From contig JANQEE010000030.1 in assembly GCA_028278525.1 (NCBI GenBank), positions 1-64,000 of the forward strand: a stretch of DNA of 64,000 nucleotides, written 5' to 3'. This stretch comes from Minwuiaceae bacterium (GTDB lineage: Bacteria; Pseudomonadota; Alphaproteobacteria; Minwuiales; Minwuiaceae). Both the position numbers and the translations under genes were made by a program. The first letter of the stretch is position 1; each line of letters begins with the position of its first letter. Positions 54,503-64,000 of the stretch are shown in pieces. The notes below the pieces were generated by a model. The model was not told where the DNA came from and searched no databases. It saw only the letters and a program-made list of their open reading frames with translations.

Positions 54503-54853
54503 ATGAAAGGACCGGCTGGACAGAGATCAACCGACGTCGCCGCCTTACTTGCGGCGGTCGCGCTCTCCCTCGCGATCTATCACTCCGCCCCGGCCGCAGA
54601 GGAGATCGACCCCGAAGCTTGTTTCTGCCTGCAACACGACAGCGGGCAAGCCCAACGGGGATGCCGCGCCGTAAAAGCCTCGGCGGACGAAGTAACGATT
54701 GCAGACTGCAAAGACCCGGATTCAGGACAACTGTTCCAAACGGAGATCCGCGCGCCATGGACGGTGATCCTCGACGGCAATCCGGGGTGCGAGCTTTGCC
54801 GCCCCCAGAGCCGTGGACCGGACGACGTCATTCGCGGAGAGAATGATGACTGA
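54503..54853 (+). CDS. Small secreted Cys-rich protein of the TPR-CHAT cluster
   Basis: 116-residue protein with a signal peptide or N-terminal anchor (VAALLAAVALSLAIYHSAPAA). The mature part has six Cys (C40, C42, C54, C69, C96, C99), which in the periplasm would form three disulfides or bind metal through the C-x-C and C-x-x-C pairs. It overlaps the next gene by eight bases. No family recognised. It is the first gene of a three-gene unit ending in a TPR-CHAT protease. Confidence 0.65.
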   Translation: MKGPAGQRSTDVAALLAAVALSLAIYHSAPAAEEIDPEACFCLQHDSGQAQRGCRAVKASADEVTIADCKDPDSGQLFQTEIRAPWTVILDGNPGCELCRPQSRGPDDVIRGENDD

Positions 54854-55514
54854 GTCGAGCCCGCCGCCGGCCGGCCCGGGCGCAGCATCGGGACCGTCGC
54901 TCGGAGATGTGATTTCGTGCGTGGCGCTTGTGGTTGGTCTGATCACGGCATGGCTCTACGTCGCCGGTTGGACCCACGCCTACTACTACTTCGATCGCTT
55001 CCGGATCCCCATGTTGATGCTCGACCTGCCACGCGAACATCTCTTTGTGTATGGAGGCTTGACGGTTTGGAAGAACTCGCTTGCGGCCGTATTGATCACC
55101 GCCGTCGCAATCGCCCTGGTTTGGCTGTCGGTAAAATTTCGCAGGGTGCTTGGGCGGGCCGTTCTGGCCGGCGTGGCGGTTTTCGGGATCGTCGCTCTGT
55201 TCGGCCTGGCCAGGCTGGCGGGCATCGAAACCGCAAGAAACGAGTTTGTCGAGCAGCGCCTGTCGGACTATAGGGCCTATCCGCGTGTCGAGCTGACTCT
55301 GACGGATGCGCTGACCCAGGAAAGCCCACCGGCCGGCGATGCTTCGAAGGTTGCGCGTTCCGGCTGCGCCCGGTTGCTGCTTTTCAGTGATGACCGAGTT
55401 TTTTTCATCCGACCGATCAAAGACGCCCCAGCGGCGGAGTTGCACGCATTTGTACTTCCTTGGTCCGCAGTGAAGGACATGCGGATCAGGCACGAATACT
55501 GGAGCTGCGAGTGA
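54846..55514 (+). CDS. Three-span membrane protein of the TPR-CHAT cluster
   Basis: 222-residue protein with three predicted spans (about residues 21-42, 77-95 and 103-122) and a C-terminal soluble domain of ~100 residues with short strands (RLLLFSDDRVFFIRP, HAFVLPWSAVKDMRI). The first loop carries AYYYFDRFRIPMLMLDLPRE, a Tyr/Phe-rich motif I recall from uncharacterised membrane proteins. The ATG at 54846 has GGAG six bases upstream. It is 19 bases before the CHAT gene. Role unknown. Confidence 0.7.
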   Translation: MTESSPPPAGPGAASGPSLGDVISCVALVVGLITAWLYVAGWTHAYYYFDRFRIPMLMLDLPREHLFVYGGLTVWKNSLAAVLITAVAIALVWLSVKFRRVLGRAVLAGVAVFGIVALFGLARLAGIETARNEFVEQRLSDYRAYPRVELTLTDALTQESPPAGDASKVARSGCARLLLFSDDRVFFIRPIKDAPAAELHAFVLPWSAVKDMRIRHEYWSCE

Positions 55515-55533
55515 TTTATTGAGGAGTTGGCTG

Positions 55534-58401
55534 ATGTGCAGGAAGAGCTTTCGATTTCTTGCCTTGACTGTCGCCGTCACCGCTACGCTTGTTTGCGCCG
55601 ACGAGTTTAAAGCCCGCGCTCAAAGTGAGGATCCCCTCTCGGGCGACCTCATCATTCGAGCGCTACGGCAAATGGAAGCCTTGGCTCCGAACGCCGACGA
55701 ATACTGGTCCTTGCTTATGGCCAGCGTCGATGGTTCGATCAACAAGGGCAACTACGAAAAGGGCATCATTGTCGCGCAAGAGGGGCGCCGCTACGCCGAG
55801 CAGAACTTTGCGCCGAACGATCGCAGGGCGAACGCGATCCTGAACAGGCTTGCTCTGCTCTACAAACACACCAACCGCTATGCCGACAGCGCGCTTCTCT
55901 ATACCGAGGCCTATCAGGGTTCTATGACCGCGTTTGGCGAGGCCCACCCGGATACGCTCGCAAACCTGATGGGCATTGGCAGCGTGCGCGCACTAGAGGG
56001 ATTCCAAGCCGAGGCGGAAGACCTCCTGGCCAAGGCAGTGAGGATCGGTCGCGAGCGGCTGGGTGAAGAGCACGAAATGACGCTTACCAGCCTTAACCAG
56101 CTGGGGTGGTTCTACGAGGCGCAGGGCCGCTACGGCGAGGCGGAGCCCTTGTTCGTAAAGGCCTACGAAGTCCGCATAAGGGTGCTAGGCAAGACCCATG
56201 AACACACGCTCATAAGTCTCAACAACCTGGCGGCGCTCTATCATTCCCAAAAACGTTACGACAAGGCCGAGCCGTTGTACCGGAAAGCGCTGGAGCTTCG
56301 CCGCGACACGCTCGGAGCAGGCCACTATGACACGCTGCTCAGTCATTTGAACCTCGCGACGCTCTATTTGCATCAGCAACGATACGCGGATGCCGAGGCG
56401 CTTTCTTCGGAGGCCCTCATCCAAGCGGTTCAGAATCTGGGCGCCGATCATCCGCTGACTCTGGCCGTAGCCAACGGTCTCGCCGGAGCCTTGGATCACC
56501 AAGGCCGATACCAGGAAGCCGAGGAGCTCTTCCGCCGTGTCATGACGGCCAAACTGCGGTTCCTTGGTGAGAGGCACCCATCGACGCTGGTCGCGCTCAA
56601 CAACGTCGCCGCGCACCTTCATCAACAAGGTCGCCACGAGGAAGCCAAGGCGCTCTACGAACAAGCGGAAGTCGGGCTGCTCGAGCAACTCGGGCCGCTG
56701 CATCCTGACACACTGATTACCCAGCTCAGCATGGCGGGCAATGAGGTTGGCCTGCAGCAGCCGGAGGCCGCCGCCAAGCGATTGTTAGACATGGAAAAGC
56801 ATTTGCTGACCTGGCTGGGGACGGAACTCCACACGACGGCGAGCGCCGCGGCGCGGCGCGGCCTCGTGTTCTCGCAGGCAAACTACCAGTTCTTCGCAAT
56901 CTCGCTCGCGCTACGTTATCCGGACTTCGAACCGGCACAAGAACTCGCGGCCCTGGCGGCGCTTCGCTTCAAGGGTGTGCAGGCCGAAGAAGAGGCGCTG
57001 CTCGCTCGACTGGCGCGGCGCGGCAGGGAGCCGGAGGCGGCGAAGTTGGCTGCCGAGATTGCGGCAAATCGCAGCCGCCTTTCCCGTGCGTTCCATGAGG
57101 GCGGCGAGGACATCGACAGTCTCAAGGATGTCCTCGAAGCCAAGGAGCTTGCGCTCGCCAAGGTTAGCCGCCGCTACAATCGATCCTTGCAGGTGCGGTC
57201 GGCAAGCCTCGAGGAACTGCGGCAATCTCTGGCCGACGATACGGTGCTCGTTGAGTTCCGTCGCTATGAACCTTTCGAATTCGAGCGGCTTGAGTCCGGC
57301 CTGCCCAGATGGGCGGCGATTGTCATTGCGCGGTCCGATGTGCTGAAGGTTGTCGACCTGGGTCTTGTCGGACCGACCCTGCCGCTCATCCGGTCGCTGT
57401 TGGGCAGCGACGACACCACTGCGGCCCAGCCGCTCTATGACCGATTGGTCGCTCCAATCGCGCGGTGGATCGTCAACCGCGAGACGGTCATCCTCGCGCC
57501 TGATGGCGACTTGCACCTTGTACCTTTCCACCGTCTGGCCGACCCGGACGGCCGCCTTTGGGCCGAGCGCGATCAGCTGGTGCGGGTAGTACAGACCGGC
57601 CGCGATTTGATCCGACCATCCTCGAGCGAGGGCGGTGGCGGTTTGCTTGCCTTGGGCGGCGTCGACTTCACTGCTGGTGAGAAACCTGCGCCCGTCGGTC
57701 AAGGTCACGACGAGTCCGATCCGTTTCTTTCGCGCGGTCAGGCCGAGGCGCTGCGTGCTAGCACCGGCGAGATCTTTCGTGGCGGCTTCAAGGCGCTTAA
57801 GGAAAGCAAGGAAGAGGTTGAATCGATTTGGCGCCGCTTCCGGATCATCCACCGGAACGAGCCGGCCGTTATGTGGACGGAGAGAAAGGCAAGCGAGGCG
57901 CGACTGAAAGCCCTAGAAAGTCCACCACGGGTTCTACACCTCGCGACGCACGGCTTCTACCGACCGCGCGTGCGTCCGACAGAACGGCCAATGCTGCTTT
58001 CCGGCGTCGCGCTGGCCGGCGCCAACCAGGCGCTGAAAGGCGACGTCGAGGACGGCGTCCTCTACGCCCTTGAGGCGCAGGGTCTCAATCTCGAGGGGAC
58101 GGAACTGGTCGTTCTCTCCGCCTGCAAGACTGCTCAGGGCGAAATCGACCATAGCGAAGGCGTCTACGGGCTGGTCCGTGCGTTTCGGACCGCAGGCGCG
58201 CGAAACGTTCTGGTCAGCCTGCGTCCGGTCGGTGACGCTTCCGCCCGCAGATTCATGGATCGATTCTATCGTCACTGGCTTGAAGAAACGCCGGACGATC
58301 TGACTCGCGCCCTGCGCGAGACGCAGCGCGACTATCTGGATGAGGGCAACAGGAAAGACTGGGTTCCCTTCGTCCTCATCGGGACGGGAACCTCAAGCTA
58401 G
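55534..58401 (+). CDS. Exported TPR-CHAT domain protease
   Basis: 955-residue protein. A signal peptide (MCRKSFRFLALTVAVTATLVCA) predicts export. Residues ~80-420 form about seven kinesin-light-chain-type TPR units of 42 residues, each with L-G-x-x-H-x-x-T-L. The C-terminal ~300 residues are a CHAT caspase-like peptidase with the His-Cys dyad: H806 in HLATHGFYRP and C864 in VLSACKTAQG, then GVYGLVRAFRTAGARNVLVSL. TPRs would recognise a partner that triggers or receives cleavage. GAGGAG precedes the ATG. Third gene of a unit with a Cys-rich secreted protein and a membrane protein. Confidence 0.92.
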   Translation: MCRKSFRFLALTVAVTATLVCADEFKARAQSEDPLSGDLIIRALRQMEALAPNADEYWSLLMASVDGSINKGNYEKGIIVAQEGRRYAEQNFAPNDRRANAILNRLALLYKHTNRYADSALLYTEAYQGSMTAFGEAHPDTLANLMGIGSVRALEGFQAEAEDLLAKAVRIGRERLGEEHEMTLTSLNQLGWFYEAQGRYGEAEPLFVKAYEVRIRVLGKTHEHTLISLNNLAALYHSQKRYDKAEPLYRKALELRRDTLGAGHYDTLLSHLNLATLYLHQQRYADAEALSSEALIQAVQNLGADHPLTLAVANGLAGALDHQGRYQEAEELFRRVMTAKLRFLGERHPSTLVALNNVAAHLHQQGRHEEAKALYEQAEVGLLEQLGPLHPDTLITQLSMAGNEVGLQQPEAAAKRLLDMEKHLLTWLGTELHTTASAAARRGLVFSQANYQFFAISLALRYPDFEPAQELAALAALRFKGVQAEEEALLARLARRGREPEAAKLAAEIAANRSRLSRAFHEGGEDIDSLKDVLEAKELALAKVSRRYNRSLQVRSASLEELRQSLADDTVLVEFRRYEPFEFERLESGLPRWAAIVIARSDVLKVVDLGLVGPTLPLIRSLLGSDDTTAAQPLYDRLVAPIARWIVNRETVILAPDGDLHLVPFHRLADPDGRLWAERDQLVRVVQTGRDLIRPSSSEGGGGLLALGGVDFTAGEKPAPVGQGHDESDPFLSRGQAEALRASTGEIFRGGFKALKESKEEVESIWRRFRIIHRNEPAVMWTERKASEARLKALESPPRVLHLATHGFYRPRVRPTERPMLLSGVALAGANQALKGDVEDGVLYALEAQGLNLEGTELVVLSACKTAQGEIDHSEGVYGLVRAFRTAGARNVLVSLRPVGDASARRFMDRFYRHWLEETPDDLTRALRETQRDYLDEGNRKDWVPFVLIGTGTSS

Positions 58402-58506
58402 TAGCATTCCGTCGCTTCGCAGCCGCATGCACAACAGGATGGAGCCGTGCAGGTCGGCTTCGGGTCAATTGTGGAAGTTGACCCCGCCTTATGCATATGT
58501 CCGCTT

Positions 58507-58557
58507 CCCGCCCAACACGGTCGTCATACCGAGCCTGAGACGGAACACCGCTACCAG
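58507..58557 (-). pseudogene. Remnant of a second chrA 3' end
   Basis: 51 bp matching 59461-59511 inside chrA at 44 of 51 positions, same orientation. The reading is conserved: L-V-A-V-F-R-L-R-L-G-M-T-T-V-L-G-G here against L-V-A-V-F-R-L-K-L-G-M-T-T-V-L-G-G in chrA, followed by a short new tail and a stop. It overlaps the last codons of the creatininase gene. The rest of 58402-58550 holds nothing else recognised. Confidence 0.75.
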
Positions 58558-59306
58558 AGTTCGTCTCCGAGCAGGGTCTCTGCGAGCTCTTCGGCCGCGG
58601 CATCGAGTAAGAGTTCCCCTTTCTCCGCGGTCGCCACGGCCGGCACGCCGTTGACACCGGTTTCCGTCAGCTCGGCAAACGACCGGAATCGGTATGCGCC
58701 GCTTGGCCCGACCATGTTCGTCATCGTGCCCTGTGTATGCGCCATGGATTCCCGGTCGACGAGTTCCGGGAGCAGCGCCAACACCATCGAGCTTTCGGCC
58801 TCGCCTGCATGGCGGACGTTCTCCTGTTGCTCGAGAATGTCCTTATAGCGCTGCGCCGTGCCCGCGAGATAACAATAGGTCGCGGCGAACACCGGAGCCT
58901 CCAGCTCGCGGCCGATGTCGCCGGCAATCACGTTGAGCGCGCTCACGTTTCCCCCGTGACCGTTCAACAGCAGGATGCGGCGAAATCCCTGCCGCACCAA
59001 AGATTGGCATATGCAACGCAGCACGCCCCTGAAGGTGTCGAAATCCAGGGTCATGGTGCCGCCGAAGTCCATGTGGTGCTCCGCCAGGCCGCACCAAACG
59101 GTCGGCGCCACCACAACCGGTTCTCGTTCCCGAACCCGCCGCGCGGCGCGGATGCAGATCTCCGTCGCAAGCAACGAGTCGACCTGAACCGGCAGGTGCG
59201 GCCCATGCTGTTCCATGGACCCGACAGGCACCAAGACGATGGCATTCCGACGGGCCAGTTCGCTGAGCTCCGGGGCTCTCAGGTTGGCCCATAGCACTTC
59301 TGTCAT
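58551..59306 (-). CDS. Creatininase family protein
   Basis: 251-residue metal-dependent amidohydrolase of the creatininase family (creatinine, MftE/ArfB-type substrates). Metal and fold motifs: VPVGSMEQHGPHLPVQVDS, FGGTMTLDFDTFRGV, LLLNGHGGNVSAL and HAGEAESSMVLAL. The ATG at 59306 follows GGAAAT; a TTG nine codons earlier is less likely. It lies after chrA on the same strand, and its stop codon falls within a chrA-like repeat. Its link to chromate is unclear. Confidence 0.9.
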   Translation of the reverse strand: MTEVLWANLRAPELSELARRNAIVLVPVGSMEQHGPHLPVQVDSLLATEICIRAARRVREREPVVVAPTVWCGLAEHHMDFGGTMTLDFDTFRGVLRCICQSLVRQGFRRILLLNGHGGNVSALNVIAGDIGRELEAPVFAATYCYLAGTAQRYKDILEQQENVRHAGEAESSMVLALLPELVDRESMAHTQGTMTNMVGPSGAYRFRSFAELTETGVNGVPAVATAEKGELLLDAAAEELAETLLGDELW

Positions 59307-59409
59307 TTGCGGATTTCCGGATCTGATTTTCAAAGATAGGCTTCGAGTCCAATCCTACATCCGTCGGATTTCCGCGTCACGTCAGGCCGATAGTCCACCC
59401 ACGTCGCGT

Positions 59410-60777
59410 CTAAACGCCCGCCCACCCGAATGAATGGAACACGACGCCGGCGGCCGCCGCCCCGCCCAGTACGGTCGTCATGCCAAGCTTAAGACGGAAC
59501 ACCGCCACCAGCGCACCGGCAACCAGCAGTGCGGCGGCGAGGTCCAGGCTTGACCAGACGGGCACGTCGAGCGTCGCGCCGAAGCCCTGGACAATCCGAA
59601 GCTCGCCGAACAGTACGTGCAGGCCGAACCAGATCGCCAGGTTCAAAATCACGCCGACCACGGCCGCGGTAATCGCGGCGAGCGCCGCGGCGATGCGGCG
59701 GTTCTCGCGCAGGCGTTCCACGTAGGGCGCGCCGAGGAAGATCCACAGGAAACAAGGCGTAAACGTCACCCAGGTGGTCAGCAGCCCGGCCAGCGTGCCG
59801 GCCGCGAGCGGCGGCAGGCCGCCCGCGTCGCGGAAGCCGGCCAGGAAACCGACGAACTGCGTCACCATGATCAGCGGCCCGGGCGTCGTCTCGGCCATGC
59901 CGAGCCCGTCCAGCATCTCGCCCGGCGCCAGCCAGCCGTAAGCGTCGACCGCCTGCTGCGCCACATAGGCCAGCACCGCATAGGCGCCGCCGAAGGTCAC
60001 CACCGCCATCTGCGAGAAGAACAGCGCCACCTGCGTGAACACGTTCTCGCCGCCGAGCAGCCCGAACAGCGCCACCACCGGCCCGAGCCAGAGCGTCAGC
60101 AGCACGGCCCCCACCGCGAGCGACCGCGCCCGGTTCGGCCGGGCGTGGTCCGGCGTCGCTTCGCCCAGCACCGTCTCGGCATCGGCAATCCCGCCGCCCG
60201 CCGCGCCATGCCCGTTGCGGGCCCTAACGCCCGGCAGGCCCGCGAACCCGGCCAGGCCGGCCAGAACGATAATCAGCGGAAACGGCAGGTCGAACACGAA
60301 GATGCCGACGAAGGAGAGGGCGGCGAGCCCGACCATCGTACCGGTTCCGAGCGCCCGCCCGCCGATCCGGATCACCGCCTGCAACACGATCGCCAGCACC
60401 GCGGCCTTCAGCCCGAAGAACAGCCCCTCGACCACGCCGACGTCGCCGACCAGCACATAGACCCAGCTTAAGCCCATGATCGCGATCAGCCCGGGCAGCA
60501 CGAACAGCACGCCCGCGACGATGCCGCCCGCCGTCCGGTGCATCAGCCAGCCGATATAGACGGCGAGCTGCTGCGCCTCGGGCCCAGGCAGCAGCATGCA
60601 GAAGTTGAGCGCATGCAGGAACCGCGCCTCGCCGAGCCACCGTTTCTCCTCGACGATGATGCGGTGCATCACCGCGATCTGCCCGGCCGGCCCGCCGAAA
60701 CTTAAGAGCGCAATCCGCGCCCAGACGACGACCGCCTCGGCGAAGCTCGGGTAAGACGGCCGTTCCCCGTCGCTCAT
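59410..60777 (-). CDS. chrA: Chromate transporter
   Basis: 455-residue CHR-superfamily permease exporting chromate. Two homologous halves: the first with LLSFGGPAGQIAVMHRIIVEEKRWL and LLPGPEAQQLAVYIGWL, the second with VVTFGGAYAVLAYVAQQAV and TTPGPLIMVTQFVGFLAG. About twelve predicted spans and full length for the two-domain type. The ATG at 60777 overlaps the preceding stop (ATGA), so it is coupled to the rhodanese-ChrB gene. Confidence 0.95.
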   Translation of the reverse strand: MSDGERPSYPSFAEAVVVWARIALLSFGGPAGQIAVMHRIIVEEKRWLGEARFLHALNFCMLLPGPEAQQLAVYIGWLMHRTAGGIVAGVLFVLPGLIAIMGLSWVYVLVGDVGVVEGLFFGLKAAVLAIVLQAVIRIGGRALGTGTMVGLAALSFVGIFVFDLPFPLIIVLAGLAGFAGLPGVRARNGHGAAGGGIADAETVLGEATPDHARPNRARSLAVGAVLLTLWLGPVVALFGLLGGENVFTQVALFFSQMAVVTFGGAYAVLAYVAQQAVDAYGWLAPGEMLDGLGMAETTPGPLIMVTQFVGFLAGFRDAGGLPPLAAGTLAGLLTTWVTFTPCFLWIFLGAPYVERLRENRRIAAALAAITAAVVGVILNLAIWFGLHVLFGELRIVQGFGATLDVPVWSSLDLAAALLVAGALVAVFRLKLGMTTVLGGAAAAGVVFHSFGWAGV

Positions 60778-61613
60778 GCCCGGACTTCCGCGCCGGCGGC
60801 GGGCCAGTTGTGCGTCTCGTCGGCGGCGTCGCGGCACCATCGGTAGAACGCGTCGTAGATGCCCATGCCCGCCTCCAGTTGGTCCAGGTCGTTCTTATAC
60901 ATGACCGACAGGCCGAGCGAGGCGGCAAGCAGGCCGGCCGCTTCGGCCGCGAGGTCTAGCCGCGCGGTATCGGCGCCGCGCACGATCTCGGCCAGCCGCA
61001 TCAGCGGCGGCGTTTGCAGGCCGAATTCCGCCAGCATGGTGTCGAAGCTGCACCGATCGCCGCGGTGGCTCCAGAACGCGCCTTCGATGTCGAACGCCGT
61101 GGCGCCGAGTTTGTCGGCTACGGCCGCGACCTCGCTCTCGGCCACGAACAGGAACACCGCCGAGGGGTCGACGAACCGTCGGATCAGCCAGGGGCAGGCG
61201 ATGCGGTCGATCTTCGGCCGCTCCCGCGTGACCCAGACCGTCCGGCCTTGGCCGTCGCGCGGCGGCAGTGCCCGGGCCGGCACCGTCGGCAGGCCCGCGT
61301 CGTTCCAGGCCTCGATGCCGCCGACAAGGTGCTGCGCCCGCGCACCCGCGTGGCGCATCCAGGCCGCGGCGCCGGCGCTGAGTTTCAGGCCTTTCTGGCA
61401 GATCACGATGGCGGCCGCCCCGGCGAACCCGTCGGCCCAGTCGGCAACCTCGAACGCCGACCGGCGGATCGAACCGGGAATGAAGCGCGGGTCAGCATCG
61501 AAATCCTCATCGATACGCACATCGATCAGCACCGGACAATCCGGCGTGCCGATCAGGCGGGACAAAGTTTCAAGGGAAACGGAGGAAGAGAAAGCAGAAT
61601 GATATGACAGCAT
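60774..61613 (-). CDS. Rhodanese-ChrB fusion, chromate resistance protein
   Basis: 279-residue protein. Residues 1-~110 are rhodanese-like (VLIDVRIDEDFDADPRFIPGSIRR, VICQKGLKLSAGAAAWMRHAG) with Cys in the active loop. Residues ~120-279 are the chromate-resistance ChrB domain: VWVTRERPKIDRIACPWLIRRFVDP, FDIEGAFWSHRGDRCSFDTML. It should sense or assist chromate handling and is coupled to chrA. GAAGGA lies upstream of the ATG. Confidence 0.9.
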   Translation of the reverse strand: MLSYHSAFSSSVSLETLSRLIGTPDCPVLIDVRIDEDFDADPRFIPGSIRRSAFEVADWADGFAGAAAIVICQKGLKLSAGAAAWMRHAGARAQHLVGGIEAWNDAGLPTVPARALPPRDGQGRTVWVTRERPKIDRIACPWLIRRFVDPSAVFLFVAESEVAAVADKLGATAFDIEGAFWSHRGDRCSFDTMLAEFGLQTPPLMRLAEIVRGADTARLDLAAEAAGLLAASLGLSVMYKNDLDQLEAGMGIYDAFYRWCRDAADETHNWPAAGAEVRA

Positions 61614-61752
61614 GATGGCATCCTTCTCGCACAGGCTTAAGGATGCGATGCTTGGGCTGCTGCCTGACGGGGAGATCGCTTAAGTCCCCGTGCCTTCCAT
61701 ATCGCGCCGGCCCCGTGGTATGTCAAGCCGTGCGCTCTTAATTTGCCCACGC

Positions 61753-61779
61753 TTAATTTGATTGTCCGTTCAATTAAAA
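61753..61779. promoter_or_regulatory. Probable BetI operator of the bet operon
   Basis: TTAATTTGATTGTCCGTTCAATTAAAA is an imperfect inverted repeat with TTGATTG and TTCAAT arms, resembling known BetI boxes. It lies 40 bases before betI in an AT-rich stretch, so BetI should repress the operon until choline is present. Confidence 0.7.
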
Positions 61780-61818
61780 TACGATAAGCGGCAGGTTCGT
61801 GTTTCGGAGTTGCCGCCC

Positions 61819-62405
61819 ATGCCGAAAGTCGGAATGCAGCCGATCCGCCGCCGCCAGTTGATCGAGGCGACCATCGCGTCGATTCACGCCCGCGGCCTTG
61901 CCGACACCACGGTCAAGCAGATCGGCCAGGCCGCGTCCATCTCGCCCGGCATCATCCACCATTATTTCGGCAGCAAGGACGAACTGTTGGTCGCGACCAT
62001 GCGCTCTTTGCTGGAGGAACTCCGCACCCACGCGGTCGCCGGCCTTGCCGCGGCGCGGACTCCGCGCGAGCGGGCGGAAGCGATCCTCGACGCCAATTTC
62101 AGCCTCGCCGGCTTCGAGCAGCCGGCGGTCACCGCCTGGCTCGCCTTCTGGGCCGAGGTGCGCCACGAACCCAAACTGATGCGCCTGCAGACCATCAACA
62201 GCCGCCGGCTCGAAAGCAACCTGGTGCACGCGCTGGCGCAGATCGTGCCGCGCGATCGCGCCCGAACCGTCGCCGTCGGCCTGATGGCGCTGATGGACGG
62301 TCTCTGGCTGAAATGCGCGCTCACCGGCGGCGGCCTCGACCAGGCCGAAGCCCGCGCCATCACCCACGATTACCTCAACGCCCTGCTCGCGATGGAGAAG
62401 GCGGC

Positions 62406-62409
<4 letters not shown>
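61819..62409 (+). CDS. betI: Transcriptional repressor of the choline-betaine operon
   Basis: 196-residue TetR-family repressor of BetI length. [32 protein letters not shown] and [22 protein letters not shown] form the DNA-binding region with high similarity to BetI. Choline relieves repression in characterised members. The stop overlaps the betB start (ATGA). Confidence 0.95.

Positions 62410-64000
<1,591 letters not shown>

Overview
The window is GC-rich, densely packed bacterial chromosome. Its content points to an alphaproteobacterium, probably Rhodospirillales-like: a formate dehydrogenase locus with DUF3305/DUF3306 and a formate-dehydrogenase-region TAT peptide, DUF6352/DUF6494/DUF6505 genes, a betI-betB-betA operon, a PPK2 polyphosphate kinase, phosphoenolpyruvate carboxylase, and many small regulator/enzyme pairs. 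No rRNA, tRNA, CRISPR array, complete insertion sequence or prophage was seen. The assignment is inference from gene content.

Region 1 (1-9400) is a formate dehydrogenase locus. The minus strand carries DUF3305, DUF3306, a TorD-like chaperone, a TAT peptide and the catalytic subunit (cut by the left edge, cysteine in place of selenocysteine). The plus strand carries a tungstate-binding protein and a large 4Fe-4S protein. A minus-strand operon beside it (ligase-fold protein, DUF6505, DUF6352, DUF6494, small membrane protein) probably belongs to the same function.

Region 2 (9500-25000) holds an alanine/sodium symporter with a universal stress protein, an NsrR-type regulator facing two tiny membrane proteins, an ArsR/SRPBCC pair with an operator over the start codon, a TAT-exported amidohydrolase, and many accessory enzymes and regulators. 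Two neighbours, a racemase-fold and a hydrolase-fold protein, have lost their expected catalytic residues.

Region 3 (25000-47400) holds a PQQ/haem alcohol dehydrogenase, transporters, acetyltransferases and a run of plus-strand genes, followed by ppc, PPK2 and thiC with an upstream TPP riboswitch.

Region 4 (47400-61600) is more accessory. It has a nucleotidyltransferase-fold protein, an HxlR/SDR pair around a nested palindrome, a tautomerase gene between direct repeats, a three-gene envelope cluster ending in a 955-residue TPR-CHAT protease, and a creatininase gene between chrA and a remnant of a second chrA. The right end (61750-64000) is the choline-to-betaine operon.

Several families of intergenic palindromic repeats are scattered through the window. 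The most striking is a 179-bp element with 18-bp terminal inverted repeats whose ends supply the stop codons of both converging neighbours; a second copy lies 12.7 kb away.
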